Shown: positions 29,001-38,507 of the stretch, piece by piece
Layout of the letters: each line of letters starts with the position of its first letter
Numbering within the stretch: the first letter of the stretch is position 1
Assembly (NCBI RefSeq): GCF_000430025.1
Contig: NZ_AUCZ01000009.1
Location: 95,251-159,250 of the forward strand
Length of the DNA stretch: 64,000 bases
DNA from: Flavobacterium suncheonense GH29-5 = DSM 17707
GTDB taxonomy: Bacteria > Bacteroidota > Bacteroidia > Flavobacteriales > Flavobacteriaceae
Direction: 5' to 3'
Program-made: the position numbers and the translations under genes
Notes under the pieces: generated by a model
Databases searched by the model: none
What the model saw: only the letters and a program-made list of their open reading frames with translations
Told to the model about the DNA's origin: nothing

Positions 29001-30752
29001 ACCGGAGTATTGGGGTATCAGTTTTACTGTAGAGTGTTGGAAAATGCCGCTACGTGTTTTGTGGCTTCCAAAGCGGTTCAGCTAGATGGTGCAACTTCTA
29101 CCATCTGGAACGGAACAACTTGGTCTAACGGAACACCGGATTTAAGCAAAGCGGCCATCATCAGCGGCAATTACGATACGTCACTGCACGGGGATTTCTC
29201 TTGTTGTAGTTTAGTGGTAAATCCAACCTTCACTTTAGAAATTAAAGCGCTGGATTACATAGAAGTACAAAATGATATTACCGTAAACGGAACCCTGAAC
29301 GTGCGCGACGACGGTTCGTTGGTTCAGATTAACGATGCGGGGGTAAATACCGGAAACATCACTTACGAAAGAACAACAACCGGTAATAATTTAGATTATG
29401 TATACTGGTCGTCTCCGGTAAATACGGTAAACACACCGGCAACCGGTTATATTTACCGATGGGATCCTGCTTATGCGAATCCGAACGGCGGTTGGGGTTA
29501 CTGGTTGTTAGCGAGAAACACGGCTATGGCTCCGGGGGTTGGTTACATTATGCGCAATGTTTTCAGCAGAACGTTTACCGGAGTACCGCGTAACGGTGTG
29601 ATTCAGCCAACCATCGGAAGAGCCAATAACACCGGAGCAGATTTTACAGGCAGCAACGGTACGATTATTACCAACAAAGACGATAACTGGAATTTAATCG
29701 GGAATCCGTATCCGTCGGCAATCAAAGCTTTAGACTTCCTGAATTTAAATACCAATATAGAAGGAGCGGTCCGCATCTGGACGCACGGTACAACACCATC
29801 AACAACCATCAGTAACCCGGTTTACGACAGTTTTGTATACAACTATACTGCAGACGATTACATCGTGTATAACGGAACAGGAACCGTAAGCGGACCAGGT
29901 GGTTTTAACGGTTTTATTGCTGCAGGACAGAGCTTTATGGTCAATATGAATGACGGCGCGGCCACGACTGAAACCGTAACGTTCAACAATTCACTGCGAA
30001 GCAAGGACCACAACAACGAACAGTTTTACAAACAGGCCACAGGTAAAAATTCTTCAAGTGCCAACGGTACCGATGAAAAACACCGAATCTGGTTGGATCT
30101 GGCCAATGCCAATAATAACTCTACCCGAACCTTAATCGGATATGTAACCAATGCGACCTACGGGAAAGACCGTTTATACGATGCGGTTACCAATGCTCTA
30201 GGCAACGGAATGGCGATTTTCTCGGTGTTAAACGATGAAAGAATGGCCATCCAGGGAAGAGCATTGCCGTTTGACAGTCAGGACCGTGTTCCGCTGGGCA
30301 TCAAAGTACCGACTGCCGGAAGCTACTCCATCGGATTAAGCGCGTTAGACGGATTGTTTGCTGCCGGTCAGGCCATTTATTTAGAAGACCGTCTGTTGAA
30401 CAGCATCCATGATCTGAAAGTAAATCCGTATGTGTTTACTGTGGATCAGGCCGGTTTAGCTAACGACCGTTTTGTGTTGAGATTTACCAATACAACCTTA
30501 GGACAGTCTGATTTCGAAACGGCTGCAAATGCGGTTACCGTATATGGCAATGACGGTGTGGTAGTGAAATCGACTGCGGAAGCCATTAAAGAAGTGGTGG
30601 TTTACGATGTGTTGGGAAGAACAATTGCACACAAGAAAAATGTTGCGGCCAACGAAGTACTATTGTCTTCCGTTCGCAAAACACAAAGTGCATTAATTGT
30701 AAGAGTGACTTTAGAAAACGGTCAGACCATAGATAAAAAGATACTGTACTAA
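26016..30752 (+). CDS. large multidomain T9SS-secreted protein (lamin-tail and choice-of-anchor D domains, type C-like sorting signal)
   Basis: 1578 residues from ATG 26016; the in-frame ATG at 25962 would put 18 polar residues before the signal peptide ([20 protein letters not shown]). Approximate order: lamin-tail domain (20-185, [20 protein letters not shown]); choice-of-anchor D (195-320); putative-Ig/cadherin-like (321-405); jelly-roll-like (405-547); second choice-of-anchor D (550-668); IPT/TIG (670-754); second lamin-tail-like domain (765-895); Ig-like (924-1024). From about 1028 comes a module shared with the next gene ([23 protein letters not shown]) ending in [11 protein letters not shown]...KKILY, a type C-like T9SS signal. 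It is probably an outer-surface or secreted binding protein. No catalytic motif seen. Confidence 0.85.
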   Translation: MKFKFLLLAVLFSVVGWGQATDLFISEYVEGSNNEKYIEIYNGTGASVNLSDYRLRLYANGSATVLNDVLLSGTLADGQVIVYKNSLATLFAGTNNAAVNFNGDDALALFKVSTNSNVDIFGRIGNDPGTAWTAAGGYTTLDKTLRRKTNVCGGVTVNPTGTGVGAFTTLSTEWDIFNIDDVSGLGSHTAVCSSVPEINILGNSNTIASGDVTPNTTDDTDFGTVATASGTIVKTFTIENLGTAALNLTGASPYVSITGANAGDFTVTAIPSNSIAASTSTTFAITFDPLADGLRTANVSITNNDSNENPYTFAIQGTGISAPVITSALTASGTQGSPFTYTITATNTPTGYNATGLPAGLTIDTNTGVISGTPTVTGSFNVTITATNGVGSDNQVLVITLSTGPCLSNSFTSATFPPTGWLATSVTRSTLAADYNTGPAAAVFGSNSGSLTTSVIANPAQLKFYLGRSTNTTAKTLTVEVSTTSQTTGFATVATFDHSNVPSGSYDQYTVDLSAYTNSATVWIRFTKTSSTTAPWRLDDVEVFCGEPADVEIDVAGNGISIADGDTTPTVADATDFGSTLVGVSVSNTYTITNTGTDPLTITGVTITGANAADFTVSSAPAGTVPAGGSTTFEINYTPTALGTSNATINIANNDGDENPYTFTITGMAITCTPTTSVTSMSPLSGPEGTMITFTGTGFGTIATVTLGGTPATFTVISATTLQVEVPVGASTGSISIQDAGGCEIKTTVFTVITLDNTTCQGTAPLTDLIIYDLHDERTGDGGFITLYNGTPVTVDLADYSIWRTSNYGDGNAIDYANLTGTIAPGALGIIRVNTVGCGPAGTNGTINAGFNQNDQIQLRNADGSVVIDDVHTYVPSAGYYMVRKEGALIARTTYQDSDWNITPLGPGVCEPTAGLILPNNGVPPTVAANDPVVTTSCSANTATIGVTASEGFAGGFELVYQWYYSAPGQTDWTLINNGGIYSGATTATLGISDITGVLGYQFYCRVLENAATCFVASKAVQLDGATSTIWNGTTWSNGTPDLSKAAIISGNYDTSLHGDFSCCSLVVNPTFTLEIKALDYIEVQNDITVNGTLNVRDDGSLVQINDAGVNTGNITYERTTTGNNLDYVYWSSPVNTVNTPATGYIYRWDPAYANPNGGWGYWLLARNTAMAPGVGYIMRNVFSRTFTGVPRNGVIQPTIGRANNTGADFTGSNGTIITNKDDNWNLIGNPYPSAIKALDFLNLNTNIEGAVRIWTHGTTPSTTISNPVYDSFVYNYTADDYIVYNGTGTVSGPGGFNGFIAAGQSFMVNMNDGAATTETVTFNNSLRSKDHNNEQFYKQATGKNSSSANGTDEKHRIWLDLANANNNSTRTLIGYVTNATYGKDRLYDAVTNALGNGMAIFSVLNDERMAIQGRALPFDSQDRVPLGIKVPTAGSYSIGLSALDGLFAAGQAIYLEDRLLNSIHDLKVNPYVFTVDQAGLANDRFVLRFTNTTLGQSDFETAANAVTVYGNDGVVVKSTAEAIKEVVVYDVLGRTIAHKKNVAANEVLLSSVRKTQSALIVRVTLENGQTIDKKILY

Positions 30753-30775
30753 TAAAACGAGCATAAACTTTTTTC

Positions 30776-30808
30776 AAAGCGTCAGGATTTCGATTCTGGC
30801 GCTTTTTT
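30776..30808 (+). terminator. terminator after the lamin-tail protein gene
   Basis: Stem AAAGCGTCAG/CTGGCGCTTT with one G-U pair, followed by six T. Confidence 0.8.
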
Positions 30809-30903
30809 GTTTCAAATGGTTTTGTATTGTTATTTTTAACACAATGTCTTGTTATTTTGTTAAAAATAAAATAATATTGCAGCGACTAACTAAAAAACTA
30901 AAA

Positions 30904-33900
30904 ATGAAAAAAATCCTGCTGGTTGCCTTGCTGCAATTCACAGCGGTTTCCTTATGGAGCCAGGAGAAATCGCTTTGGACCACCACCCAATGGTCTGAAC
31001 AGCAAAAAAAGGAAGCCACTTTCCGAAAAGCGTTTCCGCAAGCCTGCCAAACCTATTCTCTCGATTTACCGGCACTGCAAAACGCATTAGCGCCTTTGGT
31101 ACTAAACCGCACCACCCCAACGGTTACCCTTGCCATTCCGGATGACAAAGGACAGTTGGAGCACTATGCCGTTTCCGAAGCTTCGGTTATGGATCCGACC
31201 CTTCAGGCACAATTCCCGGACATTCGTTCGTATGCCGGTGTTGGGATTACCAACCCTAAACACACCATTCGTTTCAGCGTTTCCGATGCAAAAGGATTCA
31301 GTGCCCTGATTCGAAAAGCCGACGAAGGAACGGTAATCATCGATCCGCTAACCGCCGACAACCGCCACTACATCGTTTTCAACCGAAGACACAACGCGAC
31401 AGGTTTACCGTTTCAATGCAGTACCGCCGAAGCAGAAATCCTGCAGGACGCAGCGGCCCGAGGTATTTTGAACAATGCCGATGATTCGCAACAGCGCCGT
31501 TTCCGTCTGGCAATGTCCTGTACAGGAGAATATACAGCCTTTCACGGCGGAACGGTTGCTGGAGCCATGGCGGCCATCAATGCGACGGTTACCCGCGTGA
31601 ACGGGGTTTTCGAAAACGATTTTAACGTGCGTTTGATACTCATAGCCAACAACGCCAATGTGGTGTACACCAACGCGGCTACTGATCCGTATTCGGATGC
31701 GGCAAATATGGCGAACTGGAATGCCGAACTGCAGAGTACACTTACTTCGGTAATCGGAGAAGCCAATTATGATGTGGGACACCTTTTCGGAGCCACAGGC
31801 GGTGGCGGAAATGCCGGATGTATTGGCTGTGTGTGCATTAACGGCCAAAAAGGAAGCGGTTACACTTCGCCAGCCGACGGAATTCCGCAGGGCGATTTTT
31901 TCGATATCGATTATGTGGCGCACGAATTGGGGCATCAGTTTGGTGCCAACCATACCTTTACCCATTCCACTCAGGTAGCCGTGGCACAATTGGAACCGGG
32001 CAGTGGCAGTACCATTATGGGCTATGCCGGGATTACGGGCGCTACAGATGTGCAGCCACACAGCGATGCTTATTTTCACGCCATCAGCATTCAGCAGGTA
32101 ACCAATAACATCAAAGGGAAAGCCTGTCCGAGCGTGGTGGCTACCGGGAATGCCGTGCCCACCGCCAACGCCGGAGCCGATAAAATACTGCCCATCGGAA
32201 CCGCATTCAAATTAACCGGAACCGGAACCGATGCCGACGGACTGGCCTCCTTAACGTATTGTTGGGAACAGATGGATATCGGAACCGCGGCGACGACCTA
32301 TCCGAACGCCACCAAAACCTCAGGGCCTAATTTTCGTTCGTTTTCGCCTTCCGCAAGTCCTGTGCGCCGCTTTCCGAATTTAGCCGATCATGTGGCCAAC
32401 GGCGTAGGCGGAAACATGTGGGAGATTGTTCCGGGGGTAGACCGAACCCTGAATTTCAGATTCACGGTACGCGATAACCGCACCGGAGGAGCCTGCAACG
32501 AAAGCGATAACATGACCGTGTTTTTTGATGATGCGTATGGACCGTTTGCCGTGACTTCGCAGGCTGTTTCGGGAATCAGCTGGGCTATCGGAAGTACCCA
32601 GACGATTACCTGGTTGGTAAACAATACGACGGCGCTGGCGGGTTCTGCCAATGTGAATATTTTATTGTCGGTGGATGGCGGGGTTACGTTCCCGATTACG
32701 CTGTTGGCCAACACGCCTAACGACGGAACACAAAACATTACGGTACCGGATGTGTTGTCGGCCAATTGTCGTCTTTTAATTGAACCTACCGGCAACGATT
32801 ATTATGCCATCAATACGAAGCCGTTTGCCATCGGTTATTCTGTTGCCACGACCTGTAACAACTATACGTATAATACGGCATTTGCCATCCCGGATAACAA
32901 TGCCGCCTATACCGTGAGAGCAATCAATGTCCCGACCACGGCACCAATTTCCGATGTGAACCTTCGGGTAAACCTCAATCACACCTATGTTTCGGATTTG
33001 CAGGTAGCCATGGTTGATCCGTCAGGGACTAACCAAATCAATATTTTTAACCGCAGCTGTACCAATAATGATAACATGAACGTGCTTTTTGATGATCAGG
33101 GAAGTGCTATGGTTTGTGCGTCACCTATTACCGGAACCTATTTGCCGGCCCAGCCTTTGTCGGTGTACAACGGCATGAATCCGCAGGGCAACTGGTTGAT
33201 CGGCATCCGCGATTTGGGCGCTGCCGATGTTGGCACGGTGAATTCTTATACCTTAACCATCTGCTCACAGACTTATGTGGAATTGGCGGCTGTTTGCGGG
33301 GCAGTTACTTCGGTTTGGAACGGAAGCAGCTGGTCTAACGGGGTTCCCGGCAAATACACGGCAGCTATCATGAACGGCAATTACGATACGGCCCTTCACG
33401 GCAATTTTTTGTGCTGCAGTTTAACCATCACAAGCGGAAATACCGTAACGATTGCCGATAACACTGTGGTTTCGATTGTAAACGATTTAATGGTGGATGC
33501 CGGAGGAACGCTGGACGTGGCTAATACCGGCTCGCTGGTGATGATTAACGATACCGGAACCGTAACCAACAACGGAACGACTTTAATCCGAAAAACAACA
33601 GCACCTTTTGATCGTTACGATTATACGTTCTGGTCGTCACCGGTGGCGAATACGACGATTGGAGGCGTATTATCCGCTTGGCAGCAATCGCATATTTTCA
33701 GGTTGAACGCGGCGAATTTCAGGGATGACAACAACGATACGCACGATGATAACGGCGATGCCTGGATTTTCACTCCGCAAACCGAGGTGATGCAGCCGGG
33801 AACAGGATATGCGGCTATGGCGAATACCTCAGGTGTTTTTCCGCGTCAGGAGAACGTGGTGTTTACCGGAAGGGTGAATAACGGTATTATGAATGTGCCG

Positions 33901-34953
33901 GTGACCTTAAGTCAGGACAATACGAAAAACAACGACGATTTTAATTTAATCGGAAATCCGTATCCTTCGGCTATTTATGCCAACGATTTTATTACCGCTA
34001 ATACCGGCGTGATTTCCGGAACGCTCTATTTCTGGACGCATGTCGGCAATTTGACTGGGTCGTCTTACAGCCCGAATGATTTTGCGTACTATAATTTATC
34101 CGGCGGAACGGCCACTTCGGCAACCGGAACGGGAAATACGTCGCAGCCAACGGGTTATATTGCTTCCGGGCAGGGTTTTGAAGTAGATGCTTCGGCTAAC
34201 GGGAATGTGGTTTTTACGAACAGCATGCGCAAAGCGGCCTATTCCAATGCGAATTTTTATAAAACTTCTGAGAGCAATGCACTGTTAAAAGACCGTATTT
34301 GGCTGAATATGATTGCAGAAGATAATGTTTTCAGCCAGTTGCTTGTCGGCTTCTTCCCGGAAGCGAGTGCGGCTGTTGATTACGGTTACGATGGAGAATA
34401 TGTAAAAACGCTTACCCCGGCAGCCTTTTATTCGATGATAGGTGAAGGCCAGTATAAAATTCAGGGAAGAGCGGCGTTTTCGGAAGCCGATACTGTTCCG
34501 TTGGGCTTTCATTCTGCAGTGGAGAAAAGCTACACGATTTCCATTGCGGCTGCGGAAGGCGTATTGGAAAATCAACAGGTGTATTTGGAAGACCGGTGGT
34601 TAAACCTGATGCACAATCTGAAACAGTCGGACTATAGTTTTACCACACAAGCCGGAACGTTTAACAATCGTTTTGTGTTGCGTTTTTCAGATACGACTTT
34701 AGGCAACCACGGGGCGGAAGCAGATGAAAATACCGTGTTTGTGTATCCGAATGCAGGACTTTCGGTACGTTCGTCAAATTTTAAATTGATACAAGTAACG
34801 GTTTACGATATGCTGGGCAGGCTGATTTCCGAAAAGAAAAACATAAACCTCTTAGAAACCTCTTTCGGAAACATTACACCGGGACCACAAGCCTTGCTGG
34901 TTAAAGTGCTTCTGGAAAACGGAACAACGGTTGTTAAGAAAGTGCTTTATTAG
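30904..34953 (+). CDS. reprolysin-like zinc metallopeptidase with P-domain and type C-like T9SS signal
   Basis: 1349 residues from ATG 30904; an in-frame ATG at 30844 lies before the signal peptide (MKKILLVALLQFTAVSLWSQ) and is not used. The prodomain runs to about 200 with a lone Cys172 (PFQCSTAE). The catalytic domain has HELGHQFGANH (His340, His344, His350) and Met-turn STIMGYAG, preceded by GGGGNAGCIGCVC. Then come Ig/PKD-like domains (about 436-640), a proprotein-convertase P-domain (about 651-790) and the 550-residue module shared with the preceding gene, ending VTVYDMLGRLI...KKVLY. It is paralogous in its first 800 residues to the four-gene array at 41701-53588, but its C-terminus differs. 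Probably an extracellular protease. Confidence 0.9.
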   Translation: MKKILLVALLQFTAVSLWSQEKSLWTTTQWSEQQKKEATFRKAFPQACQTYSLDLPALQNALAPLVLNRTTPTVTLAIPDDKGQLEHYAVSEASVMDPTLQAQFPDIRSYAGVGITNPKHTIRFSVSDAKGFSALIRKADEGTVIIDPLTADNRHYIVFNRRHNATGLPFQCSTAEAEILQDAAARGILNNADDSQQRRFRLAMSCTGEYTAFHGGTVAGAMAAINATVTRVNGVFENDFNVRLILIANNANVVYTNAATDPYSDAANMANWNAELQSTLTSVIGEANYDVGHLFGATGGGGNAGCIGCVCINGQKGSGYTSPADGIPQGDFFDIDYVAHELGHQFGANHTFTHSTQVAVAQLEPGSGSTIMGYAGITGATDVQPHSDAYFHAISIQQVTNNIKGKACPSVVATGNAVPTANAGADKILPIGTAFKLTGTGTDADGLASLTYCWEQMDIGTAATTYPNATKTSGPNFRSFSPSASPVRRFPNLADHVANGVGGNMWEIVPGVDRTLNFRFTVRDNRTGGACNESDNMTVFFDDAYGPFAVTSQAVSGISWAIGSTQTITWLVNNTTALAGSANVNILLSVDGGVTFPITLLANTPNDGTQNITVPDVLSANCRLLIEPTGNDYYAINTKPFAIGYSVATTCNNYTYNTAFAIPDNNAAYTVRAINVPTTAPISDVNLRVNLNHTYVSDLQVAMVDPSGTNQINIFNRSCTNNDNMNVLFDDQGSAMVCASPITGTYLPAQPLSVYNGMNPQGNWLIGIRDLGAADVGTVNSYTLTICSQTYVELAAVCGAVTSVWNGSSWSNGVPGKYTAAIMNGNYDTALHGNFLCCSLTITSGNTVTIADNTVVSIVNDLMVDAGGTLDVANTGSLVMINDTGTVTNNGTTLIRKTTAPFDRYDYTFWSSPVANTTIGGVLSAWQQSHIFRLNAANFRDDNNDTHDDNGDAWIFTPQTEVMQPGTGYAAMANTSGVFPRQENVVFTGRVNNGIMNVPVTLSQDNTKNNDDFNLIGNPYPSAIYANDFITANTGVISGTLYFWTHVGNLTGSSYSPNDFAYYNLSGGTATSATGTGNTSQPTGYIASGQGFEVDASANGNVVFTNSMRKAAYSNANFYKTSESNALLKDRIWLNMIAEDNVFSQLLVGFFPEASAAVDYGYDGEYVKTLTPAAFYSMIGEGQYKIQGRAAFSEADTVPLGFHSAVEKSYTISIAAAEGVLENQQVYLEDRWLNLMHNLKQSDYSFTTQAGTFNNRFVLRFSDTTLGNHGAEADENTVFVYPNAGLSVRSSNFKLIQVTVYDMLGRLISEKKNINLLETSFGNITPGPQALLVKVLLENGTTVVKKVLY

Positions 34954-34963
34954 GTAACAAATT

Positions 34964-34993
34964 AAAAAATCCCGAATTTGTTCGGGATTTTTT
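34964..34993 (+). terminator. terminator after the type C metallopeptidase
   Basis: AAAAAATCCCGAA/TTCGGGATTTTTT hairpin with TTTG loop; the A and T runs flank both sides, so it may work in both directions for the convergent gene at 35096. Confidence 0.85.
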
Positions 34994-35095
34994 AGGTTTT
35001 TTCGGCAGTTGAAAATGTGAATCTTGATGAGCTGCCGGAAATGCATAGTATACTACGATGGTTTCCGGTGTTGTAAAATGCTTTGAATTGTTATT

Positions 35096-35980
35096 TCAGC
35101 GGTTTTTTTGTGGGGTAAGCGGTAAGTTTTTATGGGTACGGATGATGGCCTGTTCGTTTTTGTAATCGATCCATTGTTGGCCGCGGTAACGGCGCATTAG
35201 GTTGTCGAAATGGCGCATTACAAAAACGTTGTACGCCGCTTTGGACAGATTGCTCAGTTTTCTTGGAAAGGCGCGCAGACTCATCGAAAATCCCGGGGTA
35301 ACATATTTCATATAATGCCAATAGCCTTCCGGCATGTACAGCATTTCGCCGTGTTCCAGATTGCAGATTAGCCCTTTGGCGTGTTTTAAGGCCGGCCATT
35401 TTTCAAAATCCGGATTGTCGAAATCAATGTCTTCCCTTGAAATTAAGGCATGTGGCACTTTGTACAAATACGGAGTCTGATCCGGAGCAAACAAAATGCA
35501 TTGTTTTTTACCGTGGAAGTGAAAATGCAGTATGTTGGAATAATCAATGTCGTAATGCATGAACACTTTCGAATTTTCCCCACCGAAGAACAGCATCGGC
35601 AACTGTTTCACCAGTCTTAATCCGATATCCGGCCATTGAAAGTCGTTTTGCAGCTGTGGTACCTGTTGCATCAGGTTGTACAGAAAAATACGGTAATTGG
35701 TGGGTTTGGATTGTAACAAGTCAATGTATTCGCTCATGTTCATCTGGGCATGTGCCTCGTTAAACCCGTCTTTATGGGAAACCGGACGGTCGTCGTACAA
35801 CGGAACGGTTTTGTCTCCGGCAATTTCTTTAATGTAATTCAGTTTCCATTTTTCGTAAGCAGGCCAGTCTTGGGTTAGCTGTTCAATCACTAACGGACGT
35901 TGCTTTTTAACGTAATTGTTATAAAAATCCTCTTTGGAAATGGTTTTTACACGCTCGATTTCGGTCAACTGTAGCTTCAT
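35096..35980 (-). CDS. cupin-like (JmjC/FIH-type) Fe(II)/2-oxoglutarate oxygenase family protein
   Basis: 294 residues, cytoplasmic. It shows the facial-triad pattern of cupin-8/JmjC proteins: His142 and Asp144 in KVFMHYDIDYSN, and His222 in MPEGYWHYMKYV. KKQRPLVIEQLTQDWPAYEKW near the N-terminus is also typical of the FIH-like group. Such enzymes hydroxylate protein side chains or small molecules; the substrate is not evident. It lies 112 bases downstream of bioB, behind a terminator. Confidence 0.85.
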   Translation of the reverse strand: MKLQLTEIERVKTISKEDFYNNYVKKQRPLVIEQLTQDWPAYEKWKLNYIKEIAGDKTVPLYDDRPVSHKDGFNEAHAQMNMSEYIDLLQSKPTNYRIFLYNLMQQVPQLQNDFQWPDIGLRLVKQLPMLFFGGENSKVFMHYDIDYSNILHFHFHGKKQCILFAPDQTPYLYKVPHALISREDIDFDNPDFEKWPALKHAKGLICNLEHGEMLYMPEGYWHYMKYVTPGFSMSLRAFPRKLSNLSKAAYNVFVMRHFDNLMRRYRGQQWIDYKNEQAIIRTHKNLPLTPQKNR

Positions 35981-36003
35981 GAAAGGCGATTAAAATTATT
36001 TGC

Positions 36004-36038
36004 AAAAAAAATGCTCTCAGTAAATGGGACTGAGAGCA
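36004..36038 (-). terminator. terminator after bioB
   Basis: On the minus strand a perfect 10-bp stem (36012-36021 with 36029-36038, 7-base loop) is followed by eight T. Confidence 0.88.
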
Positions 36039-36092
36039 AAGTTAAGAAAGCTTTACGGTATCGTAAATATATTTTTGTGAGAAAATTTGAGA

Positions 36093-37190
36093 TTAGCAGC
36101 ACTCTTTTCCTTTGGCCTGTGCTTCTAAGTTTCTTTCGATGGTGTGCCCCGGGCGTGACCATTTCGGTTTTTCACCCAAAGCCTGGAATTTAGAATCTTC
36201 CGCTTCCACAGTTTCCGGCTGCATCAACTTGATGAACGGTTTTTGCGGTTGCAAGCCCAGCAATTCGAACATTTTCATGTCTTCGTTTACATCCGGGTTG
36301 GGGGTAGTTAACAATTTGTCTCCGGCAAAAATCGAATTCGCTCCGGCAAAGAAACACATCGCCTGACCTTCGCGGGACATCTGTGTTCTTCCGGCAGACA
36401 AACGTACCTGGGTTTCCGGCATCACGATTCGTGTTGTGGCTACCATACGGATCATTTCCCAGATTTCCACTGGTTTTTCGTCTTCCATCGGTGTGCCTTC
36501 CACGGCTACCAAAGCGTTAATCGGCACGGATTCCGGTTGTGGGTTTAAGGTCGACAACGCCACCAGCATTCCGGCACGGTCTTCGATACTTTCACCCATT
36601 CCGATGATACCGCCACTGCAAACCGTTACATTGGTTTTGCGTACGTTCTCAATGGTTTGCAAACGGTCTTCGTAGCCCCGGGTAGAGATTACCTCTTTGT
36701 AGTATTCTTCGGAAGTGTCTAAATTGTGGTTGTAGGCGTACAATCCGGCTTCGGCCAAACGCTGTGCCTGATTTTCGGTTAACATTCCTAAGGTACAGCA
36801 TACTTCCATGTCTAATTTGTTGATGGTGCGCACCATTTCCAAAACCTGATCGAATTCCGGTCCGTCTTTTACGTTGCGCCACGCCGCACCCATACAAACG
36901 CGGGAAGATCCGCTGGATTTGGCACGTAAAGCCTGTGCTTTAACCTGGGAAACCGACATTAGGTCGTTGCCTTCAATATTGGTGTGGTAGCGGGCCGCTT
37001 GCGGGCAATAGCCGCAATCTTCCGGACAACCTCCGGTTTTAATCGATAATAAGGTGGAAACCTGTACCACATTCGGGTCGTGGTGTACGCGGTGAATGGA
37101 AGCGGCTTCGTAAAGCAAATCCATTAAAGGTTTGTTGTATATCGCAATGATTTCTTCTTTGGTCCAATTGTGTCTGGTGGTTGTACTCAT
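36093..37190 (-). CDS. bioB: biotin synthase
   Basis: 365 residues, radical SAM enzyme that inserts sulfur into dethiobiotin. The cluster-binding motif is GGCPEDCGYCPQAA (Cys55, Cys59, Cys62). Other hallmarks: CMGAAWRN, VCCTLGMLT, YNHNLDTSEEYY, VCSGGIIGMGE, RLSAGRTQMSREGQAMCFFAGANSIF. The C-terminus ends in a Cys pair (KGKECC). It is located about 11 kb from bioFDA. A TATTTTTG -7 element (37212-37219, minus) lies 21 bases before the ATG. Confidence 0.98.
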   Translation of the reverse strand: MSTTTRHNWTKEEIIAIYNKPLMDLLYEAASIHRVHHDPNVVQVSTLLSIKTGGCPEDCGYCPQAARYHTNIEGNDLMSVSQVKAQALRAKSSGSSRVCMGAAWRNVKDGPEFDQVLEMVRTINKLDMEVCCTLGMLTENQAQRLAEAGLYAYNHNLDTSEEYYKEVISTRGYEDRLQTIENVRKTNVTVCSGGIIGMGESIEDRAGMLVALSTLNPQPESVPINALVAVEGTPMEDEKPVEIWEMIRMVATTRIVMPETQVRLSAGRTQMSREGQAMCFFAGANSIFAGDKLLTTPNPDVNEDMKMFELLGLQPQKPFIKLMQPETVEAEDSKFQALGEKPKWSRPGHTIERNLEAQAKGKECC

Positions 37191-37370
37191 ACATCATTAG
37201 TTTGTTCGGTTCAAAAATAGGGAATTACAAATGAATAATGAAGTAAAAAATTAAGTTGTGAAGTGTTGTGGCAATGGATTAGACCTTTAAGATAAATAAT
37301 ATTATGATAAAGCTAATTGTTTAAACGCAAAATTCAATTTAAGATTTGTGTTGTTTATACAAAAATATGT

Positions 37371-38078
37371 TTAATGAATTATTTTGATAGGTACTTTGTT
37401 TTTGGAATAAATTAAACCATGAAAAATCTTATACCCATTATCTCTAATAGTTTTTATCTCGGATTTTGACAAATTATCTAAATCTGTTGAATCAGAACAT
37501 ATAAATATTGAAGCAAAATATTTATTTCCTTCTTCAATCTTAATGCTACTTGAATTTAAATCATCTCCTACAGGCAATGTAACAAATCCTTCAATAATTT
37601 TAATTTCTCCAGGATGTAAAATAAAGTTATTTGTTTTTTTAAAATAAGATAAAACCGAGTTATTCTTGTAATCTAACTTTTTATTAATCATACTTTCAAT
37701 TATACAAATTGAATCCATGGCACTATTCTTTGCTTGTGGAAATCTAGTGCCAATTCTCAGAGTATCAGAATTATCATTTGTAATTAATAGATTGCAATTA
37801 TATGTATTGTAATAGCTTATCCCATTCAGCATTTCTGAAAAATGAGAAATATTGAAATAATAAACTTCATCACTCACGTTTTTTATGCTTAAACTATAAA
37901 TTGTTTTGCCTTTTTCTTGATAGATGCTGTCGTAAGGGTCGGGTTTCGCAATAGAACTTAGAGATAAAAATTCTTTATTCAGAATTTCAATTTCTATACT
38001 TTGCTCGTGTTTTTTAGAGCAACCAGCTAAAAAAACAAGTGAAAATACTAAGACTTTGATGTTGGTTGTAAACTCCAT
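37371..38078 (-). CDS. AT-rich hypothetical lipoprotein
   Basis: 235 residues with a lipoprotein signal (FSLVFLAGCSKK; Cys at about residue 20). The rest is beta-rich, with a middle segment IYSLSIKNVSDEVYYFNISH followed by EIKIIEGFVTLP; this resembles an immunoglobulin-like fold, but I recognise no family. The coding sequence is markedly richer in A and T than bioB, prs or rplY on either side. It is monocistronic and next to a tRNA gene. It could be a recently acquired or strain-specific gene. Confidence 0.65.
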   Translation of the reverse strand: MEFTTNIKVLVFSLVFLAGCSKKHEQSIEIEILNKEFLSLSSIAKPDPYDSIYQEKGKTIYSLSIKNVSDEVYYFNISHFSEMLNGISYYNTYNCNLLITNDNSDTLRIGTRFPQAKNSAMDSICIIESMINKKLDYKNNSVLSYFKKTNNFILHPGEIKIIEGFVTLPVGDDLNSSSIKIEEGNKYFASIFICSDSTDLDNLSKSEIKTIRDNGYKIFHGLIYSKNKVPIKIIH

Positions 38079-38135
38079 TATGTTTTTTTAATACAATATG
38101 CATAATTGTTAGGTGTTTCCATTAATGTTGTAAAC

Positions 38136-38160
38136 AAAAAAACCTCTCATTGCTGAGAGG
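38136..38160 (-). terminator. terminator for the tRNA-Leu transcript
   Basis: On minus, stem CCTCTCA/TGAGAGG (38143-38149 with 38154-38160) followed by seven T, starting 5 bases after the tRNA end. Confidence 0.8.
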
Positions 38161-38165
38161 CTTTG

Positions 38166-38245
38166 TACCGCGGGTGGGAATCGAACCCACACACCTAAGT
38201 ACACGAGTTTGAGTCGTGCGCGTCTACCAATTCCGCCACCGCGGC
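38166..38245 (-). tRNA. tRNA-Leu (anticodon CAA)
   Basis: The minus strand folds as a class II tRNA. The acceptor is GCCGCGG with CCGCGGT (one G-U pair). The D-arm contains GGAATTGGTAGACGC, the anticodon stem is CACGA/TCGTG with loop CTCAAAC (anticodon CAA), and the variable arm is about 11 bases. The T-arm is GTGGG-TTCGATT-CCCAC. The 3' CCA is not encoded. Coordinates run from discriminator base to base 1. Confidence 0.93.
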
Positions 38246-38353
38246 TTACGGGCGTCAGGATGTTTTTAAAGCATCCCGGAAATTGATTGTTTCAATTTGT
38301 GGGTGCAAATGTAAATAAAAATTCCAGATATAATCAAAAAATAAAAGAAAAAA

Positions 38354-38387
38354 TTGCTTTCAGAGTTGAATTTAATTTCTAAATTTG
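38354..38387 (+). promoter_or_regulatory. promoter for prs-rplY
   Basis: TTG 38354-38356 and TAAATTTG 38380-38387, spacing 23. This predicts a leader of about 115 bases before the prs ATG, long for this genome. Confidence 0.65.
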
Positions 38388-38507
38388 CACCGCGTTAGAG
38401 CAACACAACACTCAACTAACTACACCCGAGGCGTTTACATGCGTCAGCTTTGGATAAACGATAAAGCCGAATTGTATGGAGCGCAGCGGATAAAAACAAC
38501 AAATTAA

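Noticed and set aside
38388..38507. Possible riboswitch in the long prs leader
   Set aside because: No recognisable purine, PRPP or ppGpp aptamer motif or strong structure could be identified by eye.
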